Below are positions 42,227 through 52,700 of a stretch of DNA of 64,000 nucleotides, piece after piece. Location: contig CM055099.1 in assembly GCA_029204225.1 (NCBI GenBank), positions 53,146,231 to 53,210,230 of the forward strand, given 5' to 3'. A model generated the notes under the pieces. That model was not told the origin of the DNA and made no database searches. It worked only from the letters and a program-made list of their open reading frames with translations. The position numbers and the translations under genes were made by a program. The stretch comes from Diphasiastrum complanatum (Eukaryota; Streptophyta; Lycopodiopsida; Lycopodiales; Lycopodiaceae). The first letter of the stretch is position 1; the number at the start of each line of letters is the position of its first letter.

Positions 42227-42779
42227 CCTGATCTTCTTCTTTCAACCTGTTCCAATGCTCAAAGCACTCTTTCAAATGACAGCAAATGTATTCAAAAATA
42301 AATCACAAAGATATAGAAACTCTCAATCCTCTTCTAGCACTATTACTAGCAAATGAACACATAGAATGAAGAATTCTTGATCAACCTACGATCCACACAC
42401 AATCTAATGAATCTTGCCACTTTCTAAGATTGAAACATACTCTAATAAAGTCCATCAACTTAAAAAAATAGAGATCCAATCAAAATTAGGGTTTTGACAA
42501 AATCATAAAAAATTGAATCTTTTAATTTCTACAAGCAATTGCAAAAATCTTGATATAGAATCTTGTAGCCTCTAATGAAGCTTTCCTAATGCAATTAAAA
42601 TCACCCAATTCCAGTTACACACGTGTCAAATCGGTCTACTTCAAGTTCATAAATCTAAATTGAATTTTGACCTACAAAAGATCAATTCTACACATGCTTG
42701 ATTTTTGAGTAAAAACTATTCTAGCATGCTCCAAATCTTTTCTAAATGTGGTTGTACCTTCCGTAACCTGAACACAAGA

Positions 42780-42791
42780 GCTCCGATACCA
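42780..42791 (-). promoter_or_regulatory. Primer-binding site, family B minus copy
   Basis: The minus strand reads TGGTATCGGAGC, with one mismatch to the initiator tRNA-Met complement, adjacent to the LTR end. Confidence 0.78.
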
Positions 42792-43113
42792 TATGAAGAA
42801 TTTCAGATCATTAAGATCCAAAATAAACCATTGATCTCTGGTTATGAAAGACAACACAAGTTACACCAGTTGTAGTGTAGAAAATCAACATCTACTTAAT
42901 GAAAGAGATACAAACTCAATAAGATCTTGATCAAACATCAAATCTATGATAAAATCAAGTTGTTTTCTGTACAATAATAGTAAGCTATTGTGTGTCCCAC
43001 GTGTGGATCCAAAAATAACAAAATATGAGCATTCTACACGCAAGATTGGAAGGTATCATCAAGATAGTGCACCAATGGATAGATGAACCCAAGAGAACTC
43101 ATGTATAAGCATG

Positions 43114-43184
<71 letters not shown>

Positions 43185-43461
43185 AGAAGAAGAAGAACCT
43201 TTTTCCCATGAGTTTACATCCTTTTATAGTAGATCCATGTCTTATTAATAAATTTGGTTTTCCTCCATAACAATAACCCTACTATTAATGTATTTGAACC
43301 TTCCAAACTCGACCTCCTACCTTTTACATACTTGTAATTCAAATGAACTTTGACTAAAATAACTTTCATAAAGTTTATAAGTTTAAAATGCATTTTGGCC
43401 TAATATTGACAATTAACCAGAATATGACTAAACTTGACTAAACTAGTTGAAATTTCTCACA
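42792..43461 (-). repeat. Family B LTR, minus strand, with a long microsatellite
   Basis: In minus orientation it starts TGTGAGAAATTTCAACTAG, like the LTR at 28422, and ends CTTCATA before the PBS. TATAAAAG is at 43221-43228. Starting about 24 bases downstream of it is (CTT)n followed by (CT)n, seen on the plus strand as GA repeats at 43118-43180 and AAG repeats at 43181-43197. The plus-strand sister LTR has only a short CT-rich stretch there. Confidence 0.87.
43118..43197 (+). repeat. (GA)n(AAG)n microsatellite
   Basis: About 31 GA units followed by five to six AAG units, placed near the expected transcription start inside an LTR. Confidence 0.95.
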
Positions 43462-43631
43462 ACGATAGATGGAAAACCAAACTTTTGCATGGCCATCTAA
43501 CCACAAAGAAGCCATTCTAATTTTCATAAAATTTGAACATGAAAAAGTGAAAATAATTCTCAAATTATTCACCTCACCCAGTCGATGAATTCGATGTTGA
43601 AGAGTAATGCCTCTTTTACCCCTTTGGATAA
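43462..43631. other. Short unassigned spacer
   Basis: AT-rich sequence between the family B LTR and the inverted repeat at 43632. Nothing recognised. Confidence 0.35.
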
Positions 43632-43992
43632 GCACTAATTAACTTGTAAGTTGTATATAACTCATGGGCATGTTATTGATTAAAAACATGAGACCCCCCT
43701 TTTTGTAAGTTGAGTTAATTAGTGCAAGTGGCCCACTTGGCCAAGTAGGTCACTCATACGGCTGACACCTAGATTTTCCATGCATGTAATCATAGGTGTG
43801 TGTCTCACATGGGATTTGGAGGACCCACACCCTCCTCTCTATCTCTCTAGCAATTCATTTTCTCTGCTATTGTGAGGTGCTTATGCAATTCTCCTTGTAT
43901 ATGATGTTTTCCATAGCTAAGTTTCTCAAGATTTCTTGGTTGATCTAGTATTGAAGTTAAGATACTCCATAGCTAGGTCTTACAATTCATCA
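43632..43992 (+). repeat. Probable short LTR of copia D with an inverted repeat at its start
   Basis: A PBS at 43993 fixes the right end at TTCATCA. The left end is either 43645 or, more likely, 43704 (both TGTAAGTTG). A perfect 12-base inverted repeat, GCACTAATTAAC (43632-43643) and GTTAATTAGTGC (43714-43725), surrounds these two candidate starts. Without a second copy the start cannot be settled. Confidence 0.5.
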
Positions 43993-44004
43993 TGGTATTA
44001 GAGC
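43993..44004 (+). promoter_or_regulatory. Primer-binding site of copia D
   Basis: TGGTATTAGAGC, one mismatch to the initiator tRNA-Met complement. It is followed by a leader of about 430 bases and then a gag ATG at 44436. Confidence 0.78.
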
Positions 44005-44435
44005 ATATTGTCTAGCTTGTGAGTCTGTGAGTGAGAGAAACTTCAGTGCTCAAATTCTTAAGAAGATTCTCATCTTCCACAAGCACCTCAATCTTGTAAG
44101 AGGGAGCTTTTGATCTATAGGAGTCAGATCAGGTTGAGTCTTGCACTGTTGGAGAGCTATTGGCAAGGGGAGTGGGATGATCCAAAAACTTTCTAATTCT
44201 GGCTAAATTTTGGAGAGTCTTTTTGGAGGAGCTTACACAAAAGTAGAGCATACTTTATGTAGGGGCTTCTAGTTTCTGTTCCAGTGGGGCCTAGTGCTTG
44301 TGCTAATAAGGCCATACCAAGTGGCAAAGTCAAAAGCAAGAGTTGAAAGGGTTGTCTTGAAGTGGCTACATACCCTAGTTTCTTTCTTTTTTGAATTCTT
44401 TTAGGCTGAGTTCTGTTTGAGCACATATTATAACA

Positions 44436-45297
44436 TGGCTAGTCTTGGGGAGAGTCTGCTAGGTGAATGTAACAAACTTGATGGCACAAACAATAGAGTG
44501 TGGAAGTTCAAGATGTCTAACATCTTGATGAAGAGGAATTGTTGGGAGTTAATGGCAGTTATGTGGTCTTCTTCTACGGGAGGATATGAGAAGGAAGAAT
44601 CTTTCTAAAAGGGAAGATAATCCAAAACATGCATTTGCTTCTAAGAAGAAGCAGAACTTCCAGACGAAAGAAAAAGGCAAAGGGAATAACTCAAAGCAAA
44701 ACTTGGAACAGCATGTGTCCAAGTTACAAGTTGGAGAGGAGTCAAGCAACAATTCTTCATCTACACCCAAGATGAAGGGCAACTGCAACTATTGTGGCAA
44801 GTATGGGCCTTTTGCTTTTGAATGCCAAAAGAAACAAAGTGATCAAAAGAAAGAAAAGAACCAGTTGGGTTACTTTGTTGATAAAGTTGTAGGAGAAGAG
44901 CAATCTGGTGGGCTTGATCTAGTCACCGCAGCCCTATGAATCCATGTTTGGTGGATGGTACATTGATTATGGAGCCTCGAAGCACATGACACCTCATAGG
45001 AATTGGTTCAACACCTATGAGGAGACATGAGATGGTCAGCAACTATGCCTTGGAGATAACTCTACACATAAGGTGAGGGACAAAGGCACAATTCCTGTGC
45101 AACTGTCATCAGGTGAGGTGAAGGTAATCAAGAGTATCTTGCATGTACCAGGGTTGGCTAAGAACTTGCTATCTGGTGGTGTCATTACCAAACAGAACAT
45201 GTTGATGGATATTGATGAATCTACCTATTTGGTAAAAGACAAAAATCAAAGCTTCAAGGTGGTAGTCAAGGAAATGAAAGAAGGGGGTATTAGTTAA
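44436..45297 (+). pseudogene. Copia D gag (internally deleted) and protease fragment
   Basis: The frame from 44436 reads MASLGESLLGECNKLDGTNN and RVWKFKMSNILMKRNCWEL, a copia gag start. It then jumps within about 40 bases to the gag end (KHAFASKKKQNFQTKEKGKG), so most of the gag core is deleted. The zinc knuckle reads CNYCGKYGPFAFEC, with Pro in place of the usual His. The protease has IDYGASKHMTPH (D-Y-G-A instead of D-S-G-A), LCLGDNSTHKVRDKGT and ILHVPGLAKNLLSGG, and stops at 45297. Integrase and RT are absent because another element starts at about 45300. Confidence 0.82.
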
Positions 45298-45299
45298 AA

Positions 45300-46640
45300 T
45301 AGCAATGATTGACTTATACAGTGCTTTCTTATTTCGACGGCACCACGTGTGCTTAGTTCTAGAGTTATCGGGCCATCTTTCTTTTACAAGCCCTTTGAGT
45401 GTTTTTAAGGAACTTATCTTTGTACTTACGAAGGAGTCGAATATACAGTTTGAAGAGAGCAATTATGTATTCTTGTTGCACTTGACGTTGTGCTGCGGTG
45501 ATTGATTCGGTCGGGTGTTTTTCAATTGTGTTTTCTTAACTTGGTATCAGAACCCTTGGTGGCTGGAATCACCGGACAAGAACAGAGAGCTGCAAATTCA
45601 CGACGGTTTGTTGGCTAGGAAGCACAAAACCGAGTCTGTGGAGAACCGTGGACCGACTCAAAACTGTAAAAAGGATTCAGAGACAGGGAATTGTTGGTTG
45701 AATCAGAAAGCAAGCAAAGTTTGAAGCTAAAAAATTCTTCTGGAAGGTTGCTTGGCGTTTGTGATTGGTTTGAATCCAATCGAATATCGTTTGAAGAGTG
45801 GTTTGAAGCAAAAGACAACCTACAGTAGGGCGACCTCAGCCAGTTAGGAGCTGCAAAGGAAAGCTCAGGGAAAGCCTGAGTAAAGCTCAATATATTCTTC
45901 TCTTCAAAATTGCTAGGGTTTCAAGGGACAAAATCTGAGATATCTCCTTATAGGAGGACATTTTCAAAGCTGTGAGAGGCTGTGAATGGGCGCCCTGGTA
46001 GCGCGATTCAGTGGTAGGGAGGCCGCGACTGGCCGTGGAGAAGGAAGGCAGCCAGTTCGATCCATGTGGAGCTGCCATAGCCTGTGAAGGAGAGAGAAGA
46101 ACTCCATCGCTGAGAGAGAGGAGGAAGAGAGGTCGCGGGAACCCTCGCGCGCTCAGTCCTAATCATCAGCTAGCGGCCCGAAGTGTTCAGTGCTTCGAAG
46201 GCCTTTGATCAACGCACAAAAGCGTTGACAGCCATCCGATCTCGATTCATACAGATCGACGATGGTTATTTCACAACAGGTGGGTCGTTGGATCTAAAGG
46301 ATCCATTGGATTGAAGTGAAAAAGTCTGAAGGGGTCTGAAGTGCAAAGTGCATTGCAACTTCATTAAAAATCTTCAAACTGAAAAAATTGTTGGGTCCCA
46401 AGTCTTTGAAGGGTGAAGTTTCTTCACACTGAAGAAACAGTTCAAAAACCCAAATTGCCCTTATTTTCACCTCCTTTAGCCTATTTTGGCCAAACGAAAG
46501 GCCATAGCCTCCAAACGAAGGGCACCTTGACTATACCTGCAAGTACGGTACACCAAAATAGAGTGATTGTCGTGGAGAAAGTGTTCGAAGTGTGCTAGAA
46601 GTGATTTCACCATTCCACTGGGCAGGAAGCTGGGAGTTGG
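45300..46640 (+). other. LTR end, PBS and leader of another retroelement
   Basis: TGGTATCAGAACCC at 45541-45554 is a PBS-like site, matching the initiator tRNA-Met complement in its first ten bases. Sequence before it would be the LTR. Sequence after it is a GC-richer leader with no clear gag. The part from 45820 resembles 36860-37720 in word order (GGCCGCGACTGGCCGT, CATAGTGCA/GTTCAGTGC, GGGTGAAG, TTCATTAA). No polyprotein follows; host-like DNA begins by about 46900. Confidence 0.5.
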
Positions 46641-46956
46641 TGACGTGAAGCATTTTGAAAAATGACGCCAGCAATACTTAGACTAGTTATAGTCATAGTT
46701 AGAAGCTCTTTTGGCAATCCTCATCATATCTCCTATCTCAAACTAGGAAATTAAAGCAAAGTCTAGAGTATGAAACTATACTGTGACAGGAAAAAAATGA
46801 CATAGAATAGCTGAACATTGAAGTCATATGTTTAATTGTGAAACTCATGTTGAGGTGCAAGCATATACATATTCTTTTGAACGCTAATGATCATCAGAAC
46901 TATTGAATTGCTTGTTGATCTTAGACTTGTTGAAAATGGGTTAAGAGTCATGCAAT
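46641..46956. other. Unassigned spacer
   Basis: No gene or repeat recognised between the leader-like block and the tubulin relic. Confidence 0.35.
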
Positions 46957-47073
46957 TTAGGAGTAAATCCAGTACTCCTTTCCTTCAGCTTCACCCTCAC
47001 CCTCACCCTCAGTAGACTCGGCACCCACCTCTTCATAGTCCTTTTCAAGTGCTGCTAGATCCTTAAGCAGTAG
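46957..47073 (-). pseudogene. Alpha-tubulin C-terminal exon relic
   Basis: The minus strand encodes [16 protein letters not shown], then [15 protein letters not shown]. This is the nearly invariant end of plant alpha-tubulin ([16 protein letters not shown] plus a Glu/Gly tail and a terminal Tyr). The codon after Tyr is TGG rather than a stop, so the frame runs four residues further to a TAA at 46957-46959. Upstream, TTTTTCATAG resembles a 3' splice site, so this could be a last exon cut from its gene. No other tubulin exon was found within the window, so it is a fragment, not a working gene. Confidence 0.82.
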
Positions 47074-47514
47074 CTATGAAAAATTCATAGAAATAGCCAA
47101 TTTATTTAATATTGCCACATGTTTAACTCACAAAAATCGAAAATACAAATAAAAAATATCTATTTATGTCTTTTAAATCAAGTCCACAACACAAGTAGGT
47201 CAATCCTCAACATGAATGCTAAGTCCTCCTTGCAAAGCAAGGCAAGGCCAAAAAACATCAAGTGTTGTGCTATGTGGTGGGTTCCAATGCGAAGGAAACA
47301 AGAGATTCAAGTTATTCTTCATGCAAAGGTGGGTTACCTGTTGTAGCACTCCGAGCCGTTGGAGCTGTGAGGGTGTGGCTATAGCACGTAGCCCACCGTC
47401 GGATGACGAATACCAGACATAGCAGTTGTAGATCTATGGTGGAGATTAAAAACGATTTAAAACCTTTGCTATGTCTCAAAATCTGCCTCTTCATAGTCAA
47501 TCGGATGATGCCAT
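47074..47514 (+). other. Upstream region of the transporter gene
   Basis: Non-coding. A perfect TATA box is not obvious; AT-rich stretches at 47095-47165 (for example ATTTATTTAATATTG) are the only weak candidates. It separates the tubulin relic from the transporter. Confidence 0.4.
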
Positions 47515-49359
47515 GTGTCAGATATCACTCCTCACAATTGCCATATAATAAGCGTTGGAGGAGTGACAAATAGCAAGCAAGTGGGTTTCATGGCAGCTTT
47601 TCGAACTGCTGCGAACAGGATTGGCAAAAGCAGATGGATGATGCTTGTAGCAGCTTTCCTTTTCATGTCTAGTGTTGGTGCATTCTATTCCTTCGGTGTC
47701 TACTCTCAGTTCATGAAAACATCTCTGAATTACAATCAACAGACTCTGGATACAATCGCATTTTTTTCATCCTTATATCTGGGAATTGTTCCTGGGCTGA
47801 TCAATGACTACTTAGGGGCATGGTCGGCCATCTTAGCTGGCTCAGGGTTGAACATTTTTGGGTTTCTCATGATTTGGCTGGCTATCACAAAAAAAATTCC
47901 TCGCCCTCAGATCTGGCAGATGTGTTTCTACCATTTTGTAGCAGGTAATTCTGGGGCATTTGTCAGCACTGCTGTTCTTGTAACATCTGTACAGAACTTC
48001 TCGGGCAGCAGAGGGATGGTAATCGGATTACTGAAGGGCTTTATTGGGTTGAGTGGGGCTCTGCTTACGCAAATCTACCTGGCAATTTATGGAAATAACC
48101 CAAGCTCCTATGTCCTTCTAGCTGCTTGGCTTCCAGCCACCGTGTATCTACTACTCATGGTTTTCATCCGCCCCTTGCCTCGACATAGGGGGGAGAATGA
48201 GACGCAAAGACTTTATTTGTTTTTGAGTGCAGCTGTTCTTCTGGCTGCATATATGATGGTGGTAAATTTTGTGCAAAATTTTGACAAAGTGAGTCATATA
48301 GCTAACGAAATTATTGCTGCTTTCATGATTGTCATACTTTTTCTACCATTAATTGTGGTCTTCCGATCCGATTTCTCACCCCAAAGCTCTGAGAGGGAGC
48401 AAAATGAAGATGAGCAGATTGTAGAAGACCCTGTGGTGGAAAATTCAGAACCCTCCTACCAGAACGCAAGCCATTCAGTTAGTTCCCACACCCCTTTACT
48501 GTCTGAGATCTGTTCAAAAGACCAAACTTCCAGCAATCCACGTGAAGAAGTGTCGTGTAGTCCGATCCGGAGGCATTTCAAGTTATACGACTTTCTGACA
48601 GGAGTGAGAAATCAGCCGAGCAGAGGCGATAATTACACGATTTTACAAGCTCTGATGAGTCTAGATTTATGGATCATTTTCGCAGCTTTAACCTGTGGTT
48701 TCGGCGCTGGAGTGATGGTGATTCAAAATATGGGGCAAATTGGCTCCTCTCTGGGTTACTCGCAAGTTCATGTGACCACAGCAGTATCCCTACTTAATAT
48801 TTGGGGTTTCATCGGTAGAGTTGGATTCGGCTTTGCTTCAGAGCTCTTTCTTCAGAGGAAAGGTGTCCCCAGGCCGCTGTCCTTTGCAGTGATACTAGCT
48901 ATCTTATGCGCAGGCCAACTAGTCTTTGCTTTCAATCTTCCTGGCTCATTTTATGTGGGATCTATGTTGGTGGGAATGTGCTACGGAGCTCAGTGGCCGG
49001 TTATGACAGCTATGGTATCTGAGATCTTTGGTTTGAAGTTCTTTGGAACCTTTTACAGTTTCGCAACTCTGGCAAGTCCTCTTGGATCTTATATTCTATC
49101 AGTGCGTGTGGCTGGTTATCTATATGACCGTGAAGCTAATAAGCAGCATGCCGTGCATGCCATATTCCACAAAAGAGCTTCATCAATTCTTGTACAATTT
49201 ACACAAAAACCAGCCCTTCTTTGCTATGGAGTTCAATGCTACCGACTTTCCTTTTTCATCATGGCGACTTTCAGCATGTTTGCTTGTTTACTCAGTTTGA
49301 TTTTAACTGCGAGAACACGTGGATTCTACAAACATCAGATATTAAATCATAACAAGTGA
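47515..49359 (+). CDS. Nodulin-like / MFS transporter, NFD4-like (614 residues)
   Basis: A full-length intronless membrane protein of the plant Nodulin-like (PF06813-type) plus MFS family that includes Arabidopsis NFD4. Residues about 38-285 form the first membrane half (GKSRWMMLVAAF, SVGAFYSFGVYSQFMK, FFSSLYLGIVPGLINDYLGA, YHFVAGNSGAFVSTAVLVT, FSGSRGMVIGLLKGFIGLSG). An acidic cytosolic loop spans 286-375. A second half spans 376-600 (LDLWIIFAALTCGFGAGV, NIWGFIGRVGFGFASE, GMCYGAQWPVMTAMVSEIFG, LASPLGSYILS) and ends in a CYGVQCYRLSFFIM segment. It has about twelve hydrophobic spans. Substrate is unknown. The first ATG (47515) gives 25 extra residues; the ATG at 47590 (M26), just before AFRTAANRIGKSRW, is the more usual family start. 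It is probably the only working host gene here. Confidence 0.92.
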   Translation: MSDITPHNCHIISVGGVTNSKQVGFMAAFRTAANRIGKSRWMMLVAAFLFMSSVGAFYSFGVYSQFMKTSLNYNQQTLDTIAFFSSLYLGIVPGLINDYLGAWSAILAGSGLNIFGFLMIWLAITKKIPRPQIWQMCFYHFVAGNSGAFVSTAVLVTSVQNFSGSRGMVIGLLKGFIGLSGALLTQIYLAIYGNNPSSYVLLAAWLPATVYLLLMVFIRPLPRHRGENETQRLYLFLSAAVLLAAYMMVVNFVQNFDKVSHIANEIIAAFMIVILFLPLIVVFRSDFSPQSSEREQNEDEQIVEDPVVENSEPSYQNASHSVSSHTPLLSEICSKDQTSSNPREEVSCSPIRRHFKLYDFLTGVRNQPSRGDNYTILQALMSLDLWIIFAALTCGFGAGVMVIQNMGQIGSSLGYSQVHVTTAVSLLNIWGFIGRVGFGFASELFLQRKGVPRPLSFAVILAILCAGQLVFAFNLPGSFYVGSMLVGMCYGAQWPVMTAMVSEIFGLKFFGTFYSFATLASPLGSYILSVRVAGYLYDREANKQHAVHAIFHKRASSILVQFTQKPALLCYGVQCYRLSFFIMATFSMFACLLSLILTARTRGFYKHQILNHNK

Positions 49360-50566
49360 ATCAGCAAGCCGAAGAGAAAGTTGATATTGCTGCAACCTGC
49401 AAGCATATATGTGCAAGCAAAGCATGTATTTGGAGTTTCTTTTTATCCTCTACTATGAGACGCTAGAGCTCATTTTTTAGGCCAGATTATGATAGTCTGC
49501 TATAAGTTAATAGTTTTACTGCAAAATAAGTTAAATGAGCTGAATACATTGATTGCTTAAGAGTTTTACAGCAAAACAAGTTAAATGAGCTGAATTCATT
49601 GATTCCAGCAGGTGCATGAAAGTTTATCGAGCTTACTGTAAGAACCGAGGTTTTTGGAGTGAACTGTGAGTGCCTCCTTTGATGTGCCCTTTCACATCAA
49701 TGATCATAAACACCCGTAGCTCCTGAGTCCTAGCATATGCCATTAACCTTTTGAATATTGGAATTCCACAAACACCAATAAGGATGAAAGATAGCCATAA
49801 AACTCACATTTGTTGGCGATTGCAATTGCTGCTATTCGAGTACAGAGACTTGCACCTCATAAATTGTAGTCAATATTTTCTCTGTACATCCGGCTCAGTA
49901 TAGACACATTGTACCACAGTGATTATCATTCCTATGCGAATTAGATATGCTTCTCAGAGTCAAGATAAATGCAGTGTATCCATTTTGAAACTGTCATCTG
50001 TATGCGATTATGTTATTTTTTGAAGAATTGTGATGAGGTTTGAGTATTCACAATGATGTTGACACGCTGAATGCAGACTGCAGGCAGAAGTCAATGCTGG
50101 TTTTATGTTGTGGGCTTGCAAGATTAATATGTGAAAGATAAGCTTGTGGGAATGGGAATCACATCATCCTAGAAATATCATTACCATTACAATGCATGCT
50201 TTTCTCTAGTTTCATGGGTGATCAACGTTGAAGATCATGTTGTTGGGTTAAAAAAGGGATGGCTTACTCAGTATGTCGGATGCTCTTGAGATATGCTCAT
50301 GAGTAGTACATTCTAATTTGGTTTGACATTGCTTTTCTCAAAGACCCAAAGCTTGTGCGTTTTTTTTGGACTTTAGCTCACTTTGAGCAAGTGTGTGGTG
50401 CAAGGCAGCATGGCCCCTACTTTCCTTGAGGATTAGTTGGATGTATTGTGTGTGAGCATGGACTATTTGATGTATAATATATTGGTGGGTGTTACTCTTA
50501 TTTTTGCCACTTACCCTATAGATTCATTTATGCTAGAGTGTCATGGGCAAGTAAAAAGAAAAGATT
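49360..50566. other. Downstream of the transporter, unassigned
   Basis: AT-rich and non-coding. A partial duplication, GCAAAAYAAGTTAAATGAGC, occurs at about 49520 and 49573. No polyadenylation signal could be chosen and no element was recognised before the LTR at 50567. Confidence 0.45.
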
Positions 50567-51058
50567 TGAAGACTTGCAGCACTCAACAAAATCATAGATA
50601 CGAATCTCAATCACATGCAGCAGATCAATCGCACACAAGGATGATATATTGCACAATAGTCTATATATTATCTTGATGCAAATGCCAGAACGACTACATA
50701 AGTGGTGACAGCGAAAACATGCATAACTGAAGAGAAACCCGAAAACGGAAGACTACTCTTATTAATTTTGAGCAAAAGAAGCTATGAGCTATTTTTCTAC
50801 TGTCTAACATTTTTGTTTATATGATTGAGCCTTCACTTCGTTCGTGCCACTGACTCTCTCTTTGCCTTGCAGGAGTTCTTAATATGATCGTTCTTGGACA
50901 CGCGTATGATGCCAAGATAGTCGTCTCACGGATCGTCTACGTCAGCAGCCCCTTCAGCTGACCGGGACAGACCGTTGGGCTCTAAGGTAGTTTGGCCACC
51001 GCTGATCCTTTTCACACATCTACACGGGGGCTTCGGCGCTTCTGAGTTCACTTTAACA
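50567..51058 (-). repeat. 3' LTR of element E
   Basis: 492 bases. In minus orientation it begins TGTTAAAGTG and ends GCAAGTCTTCA. A polypurine tract (51059-51071, minus strand GCGAGGGAGAGTT) abuts its start. It contains the last 44 codons of pol. Confidence 0.9.
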
Positions 51059-51540
51059 AACTCTCCCTCGCTGAAGATCCTTATGCCCATGGACTCTGTG
51101 TGTATCACATGCAGCTCCCTTGTCAAAGGTTTTGTCATTACATCAGCTGTCAATCTTTTCGTCTGACAATATCGTATGCTCACCTTCTCATCCTCTATTG
51201 CTTCCTTAACGAAGTAGTACTGTAGGTCAATATGCTTAGCTCGACAACATGAACCTCCATTTTTACTGATAAAAATACTACCCTGGTTGTCGCTCAAAAT
51301 CTCCACAGCTGGGAGCTGAAAGCTCCATTCGCTCATGAGATTCCGGATCCAAATTGCTTCCTTTGTGGCTTGGCAGAAGCTCATATATTCCGCTTCACTT
51401 GTTGAAAGTGCCACACTTTTCTGCTTTAAACTTCCCCAGGTTATCGCGCCCCCATTCATAAGGAAAACAAATCCTGATATAGATTGCCTAGTGTCCAGAT
51501 CCCCTCCCCAATCCGCGTCAGCAAAGCCCTACAATGAACC
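50926..51540 (-). pseudogene. Copia E RNase H and pol C-terminus reading into the LTR
   Basis: The 177-residue open frame contains GGAITWGSLKQKSVALSTSE, AEYMSFCQATKEAIWIRNLM, ILSDNQGSIFISKN, RAKHIDLQYYFVKEAIED and RLTADVMTKPLTRE, the copia RNase H and tail blocks. The upstream part with FADADWGGDLDTRQS (about 51475-51535) is in another frame position. After GIRIFSEGEFVK the frame crosses the polypurine tract and continues 44 codons inside the LTR (NSEAPKPPCRCVKRISGGQ, ending in EGAADVDDP). The same tail is open in the other LTR (54924-55142). Confidence 0.87.
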
Positions 51541-52700
51541 TGAATCTCTGAGATAAGTTAGTTCCAGATCAATGGTTCCTTTTAGATAGCGGAGAATCCG
51601 CTTTGCTGCAAGCCAGTGCTGCCACCCTGGATTGTTGCTGAATTGACTGACTCGGTTTATGCTAAAAGCAATGTATGGATAATTACACACAGCAGCATAC
51701 ATGAGCGACCCTACTAGACTTCTAAAGGGCACATCAACCATCTTATTCTTATCGTCTTCGGTTATCGGAGACATTTCTTTTGTCAGAACTAACTCCTTTT
51801 CAGAGGGGGTTGCAACTGGATTTGCATCCTCCATCTTGAACCTAGCAATTAAATCTCTGACATATCACTTCTGGCTGATTCTAGTAATACTGAGGTCAAG
51901 GTCTCTTTCAATCTCCATTCCTAAACAGTGATACACTGTTCCAAGGTCTGTAATCTTGAAATTTCCAGCTAGTGCTGACTTAATTTCACCTATTTTCTCA
52001 TCACTATTTCCTATTATTAGTATGTCATCAACATTAATTGCGAGAGTAACAACAATACCATCACTATTGTACACATAGGTGCTACTGTCAGCATGGCATC
52101 TGACAAGCTTGAGTCGCTCTGCTGTGGAATTGAATTTTTCGCTCCATTCCCTGCATCCCTGCTTGAGACCATATATCGCCTTGGACAGCAAACATACCAG
52201 GTTACTTCCGTCTTCAAATTCTGGGGTTGTGCCATATAGATGGTCTCCTTGAGTATGTCGTTGAGGAATGCAGTCTGAACATCTGATTGCCATACCTTCC
52301 AGTTGAACTGGGTGGCTATTGCCAGCAATATTCTCACGCTTCCGATGCGGACAACAGGTGCATAGGTCTCATTAAAGTCGATTCCCTCCACTTGATTGTA
52401 TCCCTTTGCCATCAGCCTTGCCTTGAACCGATCAATGCTTCCATCTGGTCTAACCTTCAGCTTGAAGACCCACTTGCAGCCAATGATCTTCCTCCCATTT
52501 GGCAAGGAGGCCAACTTCCAAACTTCATTATCTTTCATTGCTTGGATCTCTTTCTCCATTGCCTCCCTCCAGCTAGGCCAATGTCTCCACTCCTTTGCCT
52601 GTTGCAAGCTCTGAGGCTCCAGGACTATGTTGTCCTTCTCCACGCAGATGAGCATCATGTCATCGAACCTCTGAGGAACTTTCTTGACTCTACTGGATCT
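51529..52700 (-). pseudogene. Copia E reverse transcriptase
   Basis: Minus-strand frames give WPSWREAMEKEIQAMKDNEV, CKWVFKLKVRPDGSIDRFKA, KGYNQVEGIDFNETYAPVV, WQSDVQTAFLNDILKETIYM, KAIYGLKQGCREWSEKF, AINVDDILIIGNSDEK and FRSLVGSLMYAAVCNYPYI. The catalytic box is N-V-D-D (usually Y-V-D-D). The frame shifts near 52200, and stops occur at 51865 and 51528. The domain is otherwise complete. Confidence 0.87.

Larger units (their letters stand above)
41460..43461 (-). mobile_element. Family B copia, 5' part, minus strand
   Basis: Read right to left: LTR (43461-42792), PBS (42791-42780), leader, gag from about 42226 to 41460, then truncation. It is the inverted counterpart of 28422-30090. Pol is absent. 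Confidence 0.85.

Noticed and set aside
46990-47012. CACCCT triplication resembling a telomeric or regulatory repeat
   Set aside because: It is explained by Glu/Gly codons of the alpha-tubulin tail on the minus strand.
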